Shown: positions 1 through 9,305, numbered from the stretch's first letter. The stretch: DNA of 64,000 bases from Burkholderiaceae bacterium (GCA_004214155.1 SGYQ01000006.1:1-64000); one strand, 5' to 3'. The notes: generated by a model from the letters alone, not told the origin. A program made the numbers and translations.

Positions 1-1
1 T

Positions 2-769
2 GCGGCAGTAATTTTGTTGGCCATGAGAATAGGTATGGCAATTAATACGGAGTCTGGAAGCCTAACGAAGTCCGTCATAGATTGGTGGGAAGAAACTAGA
101 GAGGATTCGCTGGCGAAAGAGCTAGGCGGCCTTAAGGCAAAAGTTGATATGCTGGAATCAACAGTTTCAGTAATTGAAGGGGAAGACACCAATCTTCCAG
201 CGGGAGACTATCCTGAAGACAGGCCTCCAAGAATGGAAGAGTTGGAGGTGAGAGTAAAAAAAATTTCGATGGCCATAGATTCGATACAGGCTAATCGGCA
301 GAGGATCTTTGAAAGAATATCAACTGGACCTGCTGCACACCCAATCTCAGGATACGCAAGAATTTCCTCAGGCTTCGGCATGAGAAAAGACCCTTTTAGC
401 AAGAGGAAAGCATTTCACCGTGGCGTTGACTTTATAGCTAAAGCTGGAACACCTGTGTATGCGATCGGGGATGGTGTTGTAGAAGAGATTGGTAGAATGG
501 GGGGGTATGGGAAAATCATCGAAATACGTCATAGTCCTCAGTTAGTTAGTGCTTACGCGCATTTGCAAGGTATCGAGGTTGTAAAAGGAATGCCAGTTCG
601 CGCTGGTCAGCGTATTGGCAGAGTCGGATCCACTGGTCGTTCAACGGGCTCGCATCTGCATTTTGAACTTGTTCTGAACAAACGACCGATAAATCCCAGA
701 CCATTCCTCACGCGGGTCAGTAGATCCGAAAAACTGGCTAATTTACGTATCGATGGGAATGGGCAGTAG
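2..769 (+). CDS. M23 family metallopeptidase, 5' truncated by window edge
   Basis: Zinc peptidase of the LytM/M23 type, expected to cut peptidoglycan cross-links in the periplasm. The C-terminal domain carries the first metal motif (HRGVDF, about residue 135 counted from the TTG at 14) and the HLHFE motif (about residue 214). A central region of about residues 35-100 looks helical. The frame stays open back to base 2 and encodes a hydrophobic stretch (AAVILLAMRIGMAI), so the gene almost certainly starts left of the window and this is the end of an N-terminal membrane anchor. It lies 11 nt upstream of the next gene and is probably in one operon with it and the bactofilin. The family call is firm; the exact substrate bond cannot be told. 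Confidence 0.88.
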   Translation, partial: AAVILLAMRIGMAINTESGSLTKSVIDWWEETREDSLAKELGGLKAKVDMLESTVSVIEGEDTNLPAGDYPEDRPPRMEELEVRVKKISMAIDSIQANRQRIFERISTGPAAHPISGYARISSGFGMRKDPFSKRKAFHRGVDFIAKAGTPVYAIGDGVVEEIGRMGGYGKIIEIRHSPQLVSAYAHLQGIEVVKGMPVRAGQRIGRVGSTGRSTGSHLHFELVLNKRPINPRPFLTRVSRSEKLANLRIDGNGQ

Positions 770-780
770 AGCTACTTACA

Positions 781-1470
781 ATGCTACGGCCAAAAAAAAA
801 TCCTTTAATTGATGAACCTCTGATAGCTGCTTCCGCGGGAACGTTCAGACGCGTAAAGACAACCTACTGGATTTTACTAGGAATTATCGGTGTGATATTG
901 CTAACCTGGTTATGGCTATTAAAGTCATTTGGTGAACAAGTATACACTGAAGCCTGGTGGAGGCTTAGCATCTCTAGACTAGCTGATTGGCAGTTTCAAA
1001 AGAATGTTGGGCTAGAACAATCAAGTCAACTCAGTGAGAATGTGAAAAACCTTGCTACTCAAAAAGCAGAGATGCAAACTAGAATACAAACACTGGAGAA
1101 ATTAGTTCAAGCAACCCAGTCGAATGGATTTTTACGTCAATTTTCGGCAGTTCGTATTCGAGGAGAAAACAAAATAAGTTACGAACTGTTAATCGCGAAC
1201 CCAAAACCTGGTTCCAAAGGTGGAAAGAAAAGGGTAAGAATAGTAATTCGTGGCGTAGAAAATATTGATCCACTCCGACCAGAACAGGCTATTTCCGAAT
1301 CAATAGATAAAACGCGAATGAGACAGCACAAAATCAGAGTTCCAGAGGTAGCTGAGGCGATTAAGGGAAAATTAGAATCAATTAGTGCCAAATTTCTTAT
1401 TGCCACAATTTTACCATTTGATGACATTACAAAATCCGAAGTTATTATAATACCTATTACAAGTATATAA
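781..1470 (+). CDS. Membrane-anchored coiled-coil protein, DUF6776-like
   Basis: A 229-residue protein with one N-terminal membrane helix (about residues 29-48, WILLGIIGVILLTWLWLL), then a coiled-coil stretch (about residues 80-115, rich in Q, L, E and K) and a compact beta-rich C-terminal half. From memory it resembles the uncharacterised protein usually coded beside bactofilin in gamma- and betaproteobacteria (DUF6776-like). No catalytic motif is visible. Its place between an M23 peptidase and a bactofilin, with 11-nt gaps on both sides, suggests an envelope or cell-shape role. That role is inferred from context only. Confidence 0.6.
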   Translation: MLRPKKNPLIDEPLIAASAGTFRRVKTTYWILLGIIGVILLTWLWLLKSFGEQVYTEAWWRLSISRLADWQFQKNVGLEQSSQLSENVKNLATQKAEMQTRIQTLEKLVQATQSNGFLRQFSAVRIRGENKISYELLIANPKPGSKGGKKRVRIVIRGVENIDPLRPEQAISESIDKTRMRQHKIRVPEVAEAIKGKLESISAKFLIATILPFDDITKSEVIIIPITSI

Positions 1471-1481
1471 AAAGGAACAAT

Positions 1482-1958
1482 ATGTTTTTTGGACAAAACA
1501 GACAAAAGTCTGTATCCACAGAGACACTTGCTACTCTGATGGATGCATCAGTGAAAATAAAAGGGGATTTTTATTTTGATAAAAGTGCTCGGATAGATGG
1601 GGAAATTATAGGAAATATTAAAGGTCCTAAAACCAAATCAAGCGCTTTAATAGTCGGTCCTAAGGCAAGAATTGAGGGTGACATTCAATGCCACAGTGTA
1701 GTTGTTTTAGGGACAATACTCGGAAATATTGAATCCGATCACCTAGAGGTTAGATCGGGGGCAACGATAAGTGGCGACGTTAAATATTCCATTATTGAGG
1801 TTCATCAGGGCTCTAATATCAATGGTAGGATGACAATCCTAAACTCCGAGCAAGGTAATAAGTCAAGCGCTCTTAATTCCCATTCTATTCAAGGCAGTGA
1901 CAAAAAAGATAAGCAAACAAAACCAATTAACGTTCCAAAAATTAAACCTATTGTTTAA
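1482..1958 (+). CDS. Bactofilin, polymer-forming cytoskeletal protein
   Basis: A 158-residue bactofilin. After a short leader, the core at about residues 24-118 shows the repeating beta-helix pattern of the family (VKIKGDFYFDKSARIDGEIIGNI, then G-x-I-x-G-D-I-like turns at regular spacing). The tail is charged and lysine-rich. Bactofilins polymerise without nucleotide and act as scaffolds on the inner face of the membrane, often organising peptidoglycan enzymes, which fits the M23 peptidase two genes upstream. A purine-rich AAAAAGGAAC stretch precedes the ATG. Its 3' end overlaps by 11 nt a small convergent reading frame on the other strand. Confidence 0.88.
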   Translation: MFFGQNRQKSVSTETLATLMDASVKIKGDFYFDKSARIDGEIIGNIKGPKTKSSALIVGPKARIEGDIQCHSVVVLGTILGNIESDHLEVRSGATISGDVKYSIIEVHQGSNINGRMTILNSEQGNKSSALNSHSIQGSDKKDKQTKPINVPKIKPIV

Positions 1959-2115
1959 TATTAATTTTTTTATTTTGTTTAAAGCTATCAAAGAAAGCTA
2001 GGGATACTCCAACAAAAAGAACTATCTGCAAAGGTACTTCCCTAATTGAGAAAAAGAACACTGCCAGGAAAAAACAAAAAATAACGAACCCTACGTACTT
2101 AACAAAAAAATACAT
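1948..2115 (-). CDS. Small two-helix membrane protein (55 aa)
   Basis: A short reading frame that begins at the ATG whose complement is at 2113-2115 and ends at TAG (1948-1950). It has a good ribosome-binding site (GAGGAAAA, about 5 nt before the ATG). The product starts MYFFVKYVGFVIFCF and contains two hydrophobic helices (about residues 3-23 and 28-42) joined by a short polar turn (SIREVP), then a basic tail. It lies 21 nt downstream of the amidase-like gene on the same strand, so it is probably the last gene of the TRAP operon. I do not recognise the family. The size and layout could suit an accessory subunit, but that is a guess. Confidence 0.55.
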   Translation of the reverse strand: MYFFVKYVGFVIFCFFLAVFFFSIREVPLQIVLFVGVSLAFFDSFKQNKKINIKQ

Positions 2116-2136
2116 ATTATTTTCCTCAACGCTAAA

Positions 2137-3351
2137 TTACAGTATCTTCAAACAATAATCTACCACACTCACTAACTTATCATCTCTTTTCTTGCAACCG
2201 ATAAAAAAAAGCATCGGTTTTGTTATTTTTTCTCCTGCAAAATCAAGGGGAACTCCCACAATGGGAAAGCCAAAAAAATAGAATAGATTTAAAAGCCTGT
2301 ACTCAAAATTATTCTCAATTGTCTCTAGAGCATCTACCTTTAGTATGATCACGTCGCTTGTATCTAAAAAATCCGAGATGAGTGTTTCAAAGGGAGATTT
2401 GTCATGATGTCGTCCGAAGGAGATTTCGCTTTCCAGAGATCTATCATCTAACTCAGCATTTTCAGAATCATATAAGGCAGTTAATTCACCTAAATCTAAA
2501 AACTCAGAAAGCTCTACGCAATCTACATAAAAATAATCCCTCGTAATCTTATCTGCAATCCAGACAGAATCGCTCTCCCTAAAATTATTAGCTTTCAATT
2601 TCTCTCTTATAAACAAGACCCGTGGTTTAAACACATTTAAGAAATTTTCGTCAACTAGTAATCTCTTCTTTAAGGTTCTAAGGAGACTTTCATCATGCCC
2701 ATCGTCTCCGCTACAAACCTCACAAAAAAGACACATATCTTTCAAATTTCTAGAAAAAAAAACAAGTCTCTTATTTGTACTTCTTTCGATACTCAAACCA
2801 GTGTATGGAACCGTACTTCTTGACGGCACAAAGGTAAACACTCCCGCACGGAAGGTTTGGCATATCCACTCAGAATTTGAATTTCCAGCTAAACCCAAAG
2901 GGGTGAGTCCATAGCTAACCGCAAGCGATACTTGACAATGTTTACCAATATCTCGCTCTACTCCATAAGAATGCAGTTTTAAATTATTTTCTAAACAGGC
3001 GCTACTATTGCTCGTTGTACAAAACAGCAGGGCACCTTCTGAAAAAAGTCTCCGCAATATCGTCACATTACAAAGACTCAGATAATCTGGGGAAAAGTCA
3101 GTGTTGGCAAAGCTCTCGCTTACTGCAAAAGGAACTCCAAACACCTTTCCGAGTATCTCGCCATTTCTTTTCTTCGATAACAACCTATCAACCTGGGCCA
3201 TATATTCTTGTTCAAAGAAAAATGAGCAAACCTTATATTTTTCATTTACTTCATAACCACGAGAGAATAAGTTTTTCGAAAATTGTTGCACACAAAACCG
3301 CCCCTCATACAATCCATCCCTGATGTCACAACCACTAAACTGGGTTAGCAT
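2137..3351 (-). CDS. Amidase-signature-like protein without catalytic residues
   Basis: A 404-residue protein that aligns by eye with amidase-signature hydrolases. Recognisable blocks are GKVFGVPFAVSES (normally G-x-P-x-x-V/I-K-D), ILRRLFSEGALLFCTTSNSS (normally LRxAGAxxxGKTNxxE), and SLAVSYGLTPLGL (normally SAAAVAxGLxPLAL). The catalytic Lys is Ser, the cis-Ser position is Cys, and the nucleophile region GTDTGGSIR is replaced by AGNSNSEWI. The usual Ser-cisSer-Lys triad is therefore gone although the frame is intact. It is shorter than typical members (450-500 residues). It follows dctM by 9 nt and precedes a small membrane protein, so it probably belongs to the TRAP operon. It may bind the imported substrate or act as a regulator; no enzymatic role can be claimed. 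Confidence 0.6.
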   Translation of the reverse strand: MLTQFSGCDIRDGLYEGRFCVQQFSKNLFSRGYEVNEKYKVCSFFFEQEYMAQVDRLLSKKRNGEILGKVFGVPFAVSESFANTDFSPDYLSLCNVTILRRLFSEGALLFCTTSNSSACLENNLKLHSYGVERDIGKHCQVSLAVSYGLTPLGLAGNSNSEWICQTFRAGVFTFVPSRSTVPYTGLSIERSTNKRLVFFSRNLKDMCLFCEVCSGDDGHDESLLRTLKKRLLVDENFLNVFKPRVLFIREKLKANNFRESDSVWIADKITRDYFYVDCVELSEFLDLGELTALYDSENAELDDRSLESEISFGRHHDKSPFETLISDFLDTSDVIILKVDALETIENNFEYRLLNLFYFFGFPIVGVPLDFAGEKITKPMLFFIGCKKRDDKLVSVVDYCLKIL

Positions 3352-3360
3352 ATCGCCTTA

Positions 3361-4770
3361 TTACTCCAAGAAAAAACTGGGATCGATTACATTCGGATCC
3401 TCCACATCGACTGTAACCTCTTCAGTATCAACTGAATAAAAGTAGTCTGGCAATGCAGTAACGATTTTAGGTTGTACATATACCAATACCAATGACACCA
3501 GAACGATTGATAGGAAGGGCAAGCAACCTTTAAAAATAGTTACAAGCCTAACTCCCGGAGGAGCCACACCTTTTAAATAATAAGCAGACATAGCCATTGG
3601 CGGGGTTAAAAATGAAGTTTGTAAGTTGATAGCGATTAAAATGCCGAAAAAAAGCGGGTCCACGTCGAAGTATCCGAGCAACGGTAAAAAAATTGGGACG
3701 AAAATTATAATAATTTCTGACCATTCCAAAGGCCATCCAAGAATAAATATTATTAACTGCGTTAGAATTAAAAACTGGATTGTATTTATGTTCAAATCAA
3801 GCATAAAGTCTTTTATTAATGATTCTCCTCCGAGATAAGAAAACACCGACGAAAATGTCCATGAGCCCACAAAAAGAAAGCAAACCATCGCTGTTGTTCT
3901 TGCCGTTCGATGAACTGATTCCCTGAGTTTTTCCCAGGTAAAAGCCCTATATGAAATCGCCAAAATTATACTTCCTAATGCACCCATAGCCGCAGCCTCG
4001 CTAGGAGTTGCCAAACCAAACAGTATAGAACCCAACACAGAAAACATGAGCAAAGCAAGAGGTAAAAACGAAGTAACTAGTAAATATAAGGACTTGAGAA
4101 AACTGTATTTCTCCGCATCTTCCAACTTTGGGGCAAGACTAGGATTTATAACTACTCTAATAAAAACATACAGCAAGTATAAGCTTGCTAGTAATACACC
4201 GGGACCAATAGCCGCGGCGTATAATTTAACTACTGAGATGCCCGCAGTAGCAGCATAAACTATTAGCATTATTGATGGCGGTATTAAAATGCCTAATGTT
4301 CCACCTGCAGTTATAACGCCAGCAGATAATCTTTGATCATAACCAGCCTTCAACATTGCGGGAAGGGCCAATAAACCCATCAGAGTAACAACAGCTCCGA
4401 CAATACCTGTAGCGGTTGCAAAGAGAGCACACGTGATTAACGCAGCTAAGGCCATTGAACCTGGTAAACCTCTCAATCCTACTTGTAAACTCAAAAACAG
4501 GCGATCTAAAATGTTAGCCCGTTCTACCATATACCCCATAAATAAAAAAAGTGGTACCGAAATTAAAACGTCATTACTCATAACACTGTATGTGTTTTGT
4601 ACAAAGAGATAAAAAATTTTGTTCTCAAAAAAACTCTGTATCGGGTCAAAATATGCATAAAACCCGAAGAAGATTCCTACTGCCATCAATGTGAATGCAA
4701 TTGGAAATCCGAGAAAAATAAATATCAAAAATAAACACAGCATCGAAAGAGCTACGATCGGATCACTCAT
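3361..4770 (-). CDS. dctM: TRAP transporter large permease (DctM)
   Basis: A 469-residue, very hydrophobic protein with the many membrane spans of the TRAP large subunit. Typical blocks include FLFIFLGFPIAFTLMAVG near the N-terminus, GSMALAALITCALFATATGIVGA and GTLGILIPPSIMLIVYA in the middle, and TPPMAMSAYYLKGVAPPG near the C-terminus. It forms the sodium-driven channel for the solute delivered by DctP. The C-terminal tail is acidic (DTEEVTVDVEDPNVIDPS), longer than I would expect. It starts 27 nt after dctQ. The family is certain; the substrate is not readable from this subunit. Confidence 0.95.
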   Translation of the reverse strand: MSDPIVALSMLCLFLIFIFLGFPIAFTLMAVGIFFGFYAYFDPIQSFFENKIFYLFVQNTYSVMSNDVLISVPLFLFMGYMVERANILDRLFLSLQVGLRGLPGSMALAALITCALFATATGIVGAVVTLMGLLALPAMLKAGYDQRLSAGVITAGGTLGILIPPSIMLIVYAATAGISVVKLYAAAIGPGVLLASLYLLYVFIRVVINPSLAPKLEDAEKYSFLKSLYLLVTSFLPLALLMFSVLGSILFGLATPSEAAAMGALGSIILAISYRAFTWEKLRESVHRTARTTAMVCFLFVGSWTFSSVFSYLGGESLIKDFMLDLNINTIQFLILTQLIIFILGWPLEWSEIIIIFVPIFLPLLGYFDVDPLFFGILIAINLQTSFLTPPMAMSAYYLKGVAPPGVRLVTIFKGCLPFLSIVLVSLVLVYVQPKIVTALPDYFYSVDTEEVTVDVEDPNVIDPSFFLE

Positions 4771-4797
4771 TGTTTTCTACCTTGAAATTTATTATGC

Positions 4798-5334
4798 TTA
4801 TCTGCTTGTCCTATCAGGCCATTTGCCCTCTTCAAGGCAAACTAAACACCTAAAAACCTCAGCCAAACCTTGTAAAAATAATGTAATTCCTGCGAAAAAT
4901 ATTATCAATTTGAGTGGCCATACGGGAACATCAGCCGGACTGTTTACCGAAACTTCTGAAATCAACATTGATTGGCTACCGTATTCGAATCCGGAAACAA
5001 TCATTGCCGTTATCCCAGGAAAGAAAAAAACTAAATAAAGAATTAGGTCAACCTTCGCCTGAGTTGTGGGATTCCATCTTTGATACATAAAATCACCACG
5101 AACGTGTTCCCCTTTTGACAGCGTATATGCTCCAGCCATCATGAATAATGCGCCATATAAAATAAAACTCATATCAAAAGCCCAGGATGTGGGGCTATTG
5201 AAGAGATACCGCATAATTACCTCATAGGATATACCAAAAACTAAAACGATTATTGCCCAGGAAAAAGCTTCGCCAGTAGAATGGGAAATATTATCAAAAG
5301 CCGCAATTAACCTTTTCAAGGTTGCCGTTTTCAT
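4798..5334 (-). CDS. dctQ: TRAP transporter small permease (DctQ)
   Basis: A 178-residue membrane protein with four predicted helices, the size and layout of the TRAP small subunit. The conserved middle region reads YEVIMRYLFNSPTSWAFD followed by a helix with GALFMMAGAYTLSKGEHVRGD, which is diagnostic of DctQ. It pairs with DctM in the inner membrane. It begins 8 nt after the dctP stop and ends 27 nt before dctM, so all three are co-transcribed. The extended loop and the partner DctP type match TRAP systems for alpha-keto acids or other monocarboxylates. Confidence 0.94.
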   Translation of the reverse strand: MKTATLKRLIAAFDNISHSTGEAFSWAIIVLVFGISYEVIMRYLFNSPTSWAFDMSFILYGALFMMAGAYTLSKGEHVRGDFMYQRWNPTTQAKVDLILYLVFFFPGITAMIVSGFEYGSQSMLISEVSVNSPADVPVWPLKLIIFFAGITLFLQGLAEVFRCLVCLEEGKWPDRTSR

Positions 5335-5342
5335 GTTACTCG

Positions 5343-6548
5343 CTAGTCTCGAGGCAACTTCACTTTGAAGGTGTGTTCGTACCCCATTCTAAAGTCTGCT
5401 TCATTAAAAAAAGAGTAATATGCTACTTTTTTTGCCCAAGCCTTCGCTGACGCGTTTACTTCCTTGAAAAATGGGTCTTCACTCTCAAGCCTGGCTGTTA
5501 CTTTATCCCATGCTTCGAGCTGGGCCGCAAAAACTTCTCGAGATGTTCTGCTGACTCTAACCTTATCTTTTACGATCAAAGCCTGTAGATCTTTTGAATA
5601 GTTTTTCTGTGCTGTCCATGTGTTTGAGCTTGAAGCTGCCTCCGCTGCATATTCTAGAATTGCTTTCAGATCATCGCTCAATTCATCAAATTTAGTTCTG
5701 TTAAAAAGAATCTCAAAAAATTCCATAGCCTGATGAAAAGAACCTAATGAATAATTTTTGCATACGTCCTGAGCTCCCAGTCTTCGGTCCGACGTAGGGT
5801 TGTTAAATTCAAAAGCATCCAAAACACCTCTTTCCATAGCAGGGATTATTTCACCTCCTGGTAACTGGGTTACTTTCATTCCTAATTCTTGCATCAAATC
5901 TGCTGCTAAGCCGACTGTTCTGTATTTAAAGCCTTTAAGCTCCTCCTTACCCATAGGTGGCTTTTTCTTAAACCAACCTAACGGCTGTGTAGGCATAGGG
6001 AACGCAAAAAAACCTTTAATATTGAGATTTAATTTTTTAAGAAGCTTTTCATAAAGTTCATAGCCTCCACCTCGCTTTATCCAACCCAACATTTGCTCCG
6101 AATTCGCTCCGTTTATAGGTCCTGAGCCAAACAGCGATGCAACTTTTGATTTTCCATACCAGTATACTGGAACTTGATGTCCGGCATCCAGAACTCCTTT
6201 GCTGACCGCATCTGTTATTTCAAAGGGTTTTACAACAGCTCCTGCCGTTAGATAATCAATTCGAAGTCTCCCCTCAGCCATTTTGTTAACTCGGTCTACA
6301 TACTCTAATGCAAATTCATTCATGATGTCTTTTGCGCCCCATGCGCCTTGCATCTTCAGTACAACCGGACTGGAGGCAATCGAAAACATAGGTATGCCAA
6401 CAATTGGAGCGACGGATGAGGCCTTTAGCGCCTTTGCAAAGAAGGTTCTCCGATGGCTTTTACTAGACTTTTCGGTCATTCTTACGCTTTTTTTCCCAGA
6501 TGGGTTTTCACCCCCTATCATGCCAACACTTTTTACTGTTTTTGCCAT
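5343..6548 (-). CDS. dctP: TRAP substrate-binding protein, TakP type
   Basis: The periplasmic receptor of the TRAP system, 401 residues. An N-terminal twin-arginine-like signal is visible (SHRRTFFAKALK, about residues 30-41, followed by a hydrophobic stretch), so export may be folded through Tat. The mature part carries blocks typical of the TakP/alpha-keto-acid subgroup: AGAVVKPFEITDAVSKGVLDAG, LGWFKKKP, GFKYRTVGLAADLMQELG and GEIIPAMERGVLDAFE. A strong ribosome-binding site (GGGGAAAAGT) precedes the ATG. It is the first gene of the operon, and a perfect inverted repeat lies 14 nt upstream of its start. A 2-oxo-acid or monocarboxylate substrate is likely from family resemblance, not proven. 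Confidence 0.92.
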   Translation of the reverse strand: MAKTVKSVGMIGGENPSGKKSVRMTEKSSKSHRRTFFAKALKASSVAPIVGIPMFSIASSPVVLKMQGAWGAKDIMNEFALEYVDRVNKMAEGRLRIDYLTAGAVVKPFEITDAVSKGVLDAGHQVPVYWYGKSKVASLFGSGPINGANSEQMLGWIKRGGGYELYEKLLKKLNLNIKGFFAFPMPTQPLGWFKKKPPMGKEELKGFKYRTVGLAADLMQELGMKVTQLPGGEIIPAMERGVLDAFEFNNPTSDRRLGAQDVCKNYSLGSFHQAMEFFEILFNRTKFDELSDDLKAILEYAAEAASSSNTWTAQKNYSKDLQALIVKDKVRVSRTSREVFAAQLEAWDKVTARLESEDPFFKEVNASAKAWAKKVAYYSFFNEADFRMGYEHTFKVKLPRD

Positions 6549-6561
6549 ACTTTTCCCCAGT

Positions 6562-6575
6562 TATTCACTTGAATA
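6562..6575. promoter_or_regulatory. Inverted repeat before dctP, candidate operator
   Basis: TATTCACTTGAATA is a perfect inverted repeat (6-bp arms, 2-nt centre) 13 nt before the dctP start codon, between its ribosome-binding site and the yejF stop. Position and symmetry fit a dimeric repressor or activator site, or a short mRNA hairpin. No regulator gene lies nearby. Found by eye only. Confidence 0.25.
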
Positions 6576-6690
6576 CACTCGTGTTCGGCTGACAATTTTC
6601 CAACTATCCCTCTCGTCAATTTCGCAAAAATCCCGGCAGATTACTCACTTCAGCGTCATTTTCTCGAATAAATAGTAATTTTTAAACGAA

Positions 6691-8271
6691 TCAAGCTCGC
6701 TCGTGAGCAAATGCTGCGTCTAACAAACTACAAGTATAATCGTGTTTGGGCTGTGACAGAACATGCGATGTAAGACCGAACTCTAGTACTTTACCATAAC
6801 GCATCACTAGCAGTCGATGGGCAAGGGCCCTAATAACGGCGAGATCGTGAGATATAAAAAAATATGTCAAGTTTCGCTTTCGCTGTAGGTTTAATAACAA
6901 ATCAATTATCTGTTTTTGCACCGATACATCCAATGCACTCGTCGGCTCATCCAAAACTAATAGCTCGGGCTCAATTACCAATGCTCTCGCAAGAGAAATT
7001 CGTTGCCTTTGGCCGCCAGAAAACTGGTGTGGATATCGTTCAAGATGGTCCTCAGTTAGCCCGACCTCTTCAATTACATTACTACATTTTTTTTCCTTAT
7101 CGCTATTACTCAAAGAAGGAAAATGTAAGGATAGTCCCTCCTCTAAAATTTCAAAAATTGTCATGCGCGGCGACAGTGAGGAGAACGGGTCCTGAAAAAC
7201 CATTTGAATTTTCCTGCGCAACTTAAAAAGATCACGTTTGCCCATCGTAGAATACTCCTCACTCCCAAATCGCAATGTTCCATAACTGTGTCCTGGAAAA
7301 AGACGAAGTAATGTCATTCCAAGACTTGTTTTCCCAGACCCAGATTCCCCGACTACTCCGAGTGTTTCACCTTTGTAAATCACAAAGCTTTCGTCTGAAA
7401 CGGGATACATTTTCCTAGAGGTAAACAAACCTTTCTTAATTTTATAAAAACATGAAATATTTCGCGCTTCCAACAACACTTCTCTTTTTTGGAACGGTGC
7501 ATTTAAGGCAGTTGGTCTACTATTTAGCAACAACCTCGTATACTCATGTTGCGGTTGCGCAAATAAATCCTTTTTTCTCTCGCACTCTATCATTTTTCCA
7601 TTTTTCATGACACCAACTCTTTCTGCAAAACTTTCAACTAGTGGGAGGTCATGGGTAATAAGAAGAATTGACATCTGTCTCGTTTTTTGAGTGGAGTAGA
7701 GTAACTCCATAACTTGTTGACGAATTGTTACGTCCAACGCAGTTGTAGGTTCATCTGCAATCAAGAGGTCAGGCTCACAAGCTAACGCCATTGAAATAAG
7801 AACACGTTGTCTTTGTCCACCAGACAATTCGTGAGGATAACATTGGGCCCTCCTGGCAGGCTCATCAATACCGGTCAGTTCTAACAGTTCGAGAACTCTT
7901 TTGTTCTTTTTCTCCACATTTAAGTCAGTTAGATGATTAAGCGCTTCGGAAATCTGTTCTCCAACCGTATAGACCGGATTCAGAGCACTCATAGGTTCCT
8001 GAAATATCATAGATATTTTTTTACCGCGAATGGTTCTTATGTCAGTGTCTTTTGACAATAAATCAATATTATTCCAGTAGATCTTTCCTTCGACGGTTGC
8101 TTCTGGTAAAAGTCTCAAGACACTCATAGCGGTAACACTTTTTCCCGAACCAGACTCACCTACTAATGCGAATCTTTCCCCCTTTTCGATCTTAAGATTT
8201 AATTTTTTAACGACAGTAACTAGCTTGTCCTTGTCTCTGAACTTTAAAGAAAAATCCACAAATTCAAGCAT
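6691..8271 (-). CDS. yejF: Peptide ABC importer, double ATPase (YejF-like)
   Basis: A 526-residue fusion of two ABC ATPase domains. Domain 1 has Walker A GESGSGKS (residues 38-45), signature LSGGQRQR and Walker B LLIADEP. Domain 2 has GESGSGKT (around residue 310), FSGGQRQR and LLVLDEP. This tandem layout and length are typical of YejF, the energy unit of the microcin C/oligopeptide importer YejABEF. It acts on the cytoplasmic face of YejB/YejE. The start codon shares one base with the yejE stop (TAATG). It is the last gene of the operon that starts with tonB; the next gene, dctP, follows after 142 nt. Confidence 0.93.
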   Translation of the reverse strand: MLEFVDFSLKFRDKDKLVTVVKKLNLKIEKGERFALVGESGSGKSVTAMSVLRLLPEATVEGKIYWNNIDLLSKDTDIRTIRGKKISMIFQEPMSALNPVYTVGEQISEALNHLTDLNVEKKNKRVLELLELTGIDEPARRAQCYPHELSGGQRQRVLISMALACEPDLLIADEPTTALDVTIRQQVMELLYSTQKTRQMSILLITHDLPLVESFAERVGVMKNGKMIECERKKDLFAQPQHEYTRLLLNSRPTALNAPFQKREVLLEARNISCFYKIKKGLFTSRKMYPVSDESFVIYKGETLGVVGESGSGKTSLGMTLLRLFPGHSYGTLRFGSEEYSTMGKRDLFKLRRKIQMVFQDPFSSLSPRMTIFEILEEGLSLHFPSLSNSDKEKKCSNVIEEVGLTEDHLERYPHQFSGGQRQRISLARALVIEPELLVLDEPTSALDVSVQKQIIDLLLNLQRKRNLTYFFISHDLAVIRALAHRLLVMRYGKVLEFGLTSHVLSQPKHDYTCSLLDAAFAHERA

Positions 8272-9305
8272 TAACTTGCCTTCCTTGTATCCAGAGAATC
8301 TCTAAGGCCTTCGCCGATAAATACCAGTAAAACCAAGGTAGAAACTAATACAGCAAAAGTACTCAAAGAAATCCACCATGCATCAAGGTTAGCCTTACCC
8401 TGAGCCAAGAGCTCTCCAAGACTTGGAGTACTTGAGGGAACGCCGAGTCCAAGAAAATCTAAGCTGGTCAGCGCCAAAATTGCACCACTCATCCTAAATG
8501 GCAAAAAAGCTATAACTGGAGTTAAGCTATTAGGCAAAACATGTCTTGTGATAATTTTCCTACTACCTAGTCCTAGAGCTTTCGCAGCCGTAACATAATC
8601 TAAATTTCTATTCCTTAAAAACTCTGCCCGAACATAATCAGACAAACCCATCCAACCAAATAAGGATAAAATAAAAAGTAAAATCAACAGTCCAGGTTCA
8701 AATATAGAGGCTAAAATGATCAATAAATATAATTCTGGAATGGCTCCCCAAACCTCTATAAACCGTTGTATAAAAAGGTCTGTCTTCCCAGCAAAATACC
8801 CCTGAATTGCTCCCATGAAGACCCCAACAACTACGCCAATAACCGTCAGAGAAATTCCAAAAAGGACAGAGATACGGAATCCATATATTAATCTTGCTAA
8901 AACATCTCTCCCTCTATCATCAGTACCGAGAAGATTAACTGATGAGGGTGGGGCTGGATTAGGATATGGTGAGAAATAATTGATAGTGTTAAAACTATAC
9001 CTATTCAGGGGGTAAACAACCCAATCACCTTCATCCTCTAATAATTCCCTGATAAAAGGATCTAAATAATCTGCCGGTGTCTGAAAATCCCCCCCAAAAT
9101 CGGTCTCTGGATACTCGATTATCAACGGCAAAAAAACTTTACTGTCATAACTAAACACTACTGGCTTATCATTTGAGAATAGCTCGGCAAATAGGCTAAA
9201 GAAAAACAAAAAACCGAAAACTACCAATGAAAAATAAGCGCGGCGATGGCTCTTAAATCTCTTCCATATTCGTGTTGAGGGGGATACTGTTGTTTTATTA
9301 GACAT
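8271..9305 (-). CDS. yejE: Peptide ABC importer permease (YejE-like)
   Basis: An inner-membrane permease of the oligopeptide/microcin C family. It has a cytoplasmic basic N-terminus (RIWKRFKSHRRAYFSLV), a first helix, a long periplasmic loop of about 110 residues, then the C-terminal permease domain with the EAA-type loop (around VTAAKALGLGSRKIITRHVLPN). The loop size and the LLGTDDRGRDVLARLIYGFRIS block match YejE. I place the start at the ATG at 9305, which has a GAGGGGAG ribosome-binding site; an in-frame start 18 nt upstream would overlap yejB. It leaves a 4-nt gap after yejB. Confidence 0.92.
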   Translation of the reverse strand: MSNKTTVSPSTRIWKRFKSHRRAYFSLVVFGFLFFFSLFAELFSNDKPVVFSYDSKVFLPLIIEYPETDFGGDFQTPADYLDPFIRELLEDEGDWVVYPLNRYSFNTINYFSPYPNPAPPSSVNLLGTDDRGRDVLARLIYGFRISVLFGISLTVIGVVVGVFMGAIQGYFAGKTDLFIQRFIEVWGAIPELYLLIILASIFEPGLLILLFILSLFGWMGLSDYVRAEFLRNRNLDYVTAAKALGLGSRKIITRHVLPNSLTPVIAFLPFRMSGAILALTSLDFLGLGVPSSTPSLGELLAQGKANLDAWWISLSTFAVLVSTLVLLVFIGEGLRDSLDTRKAS

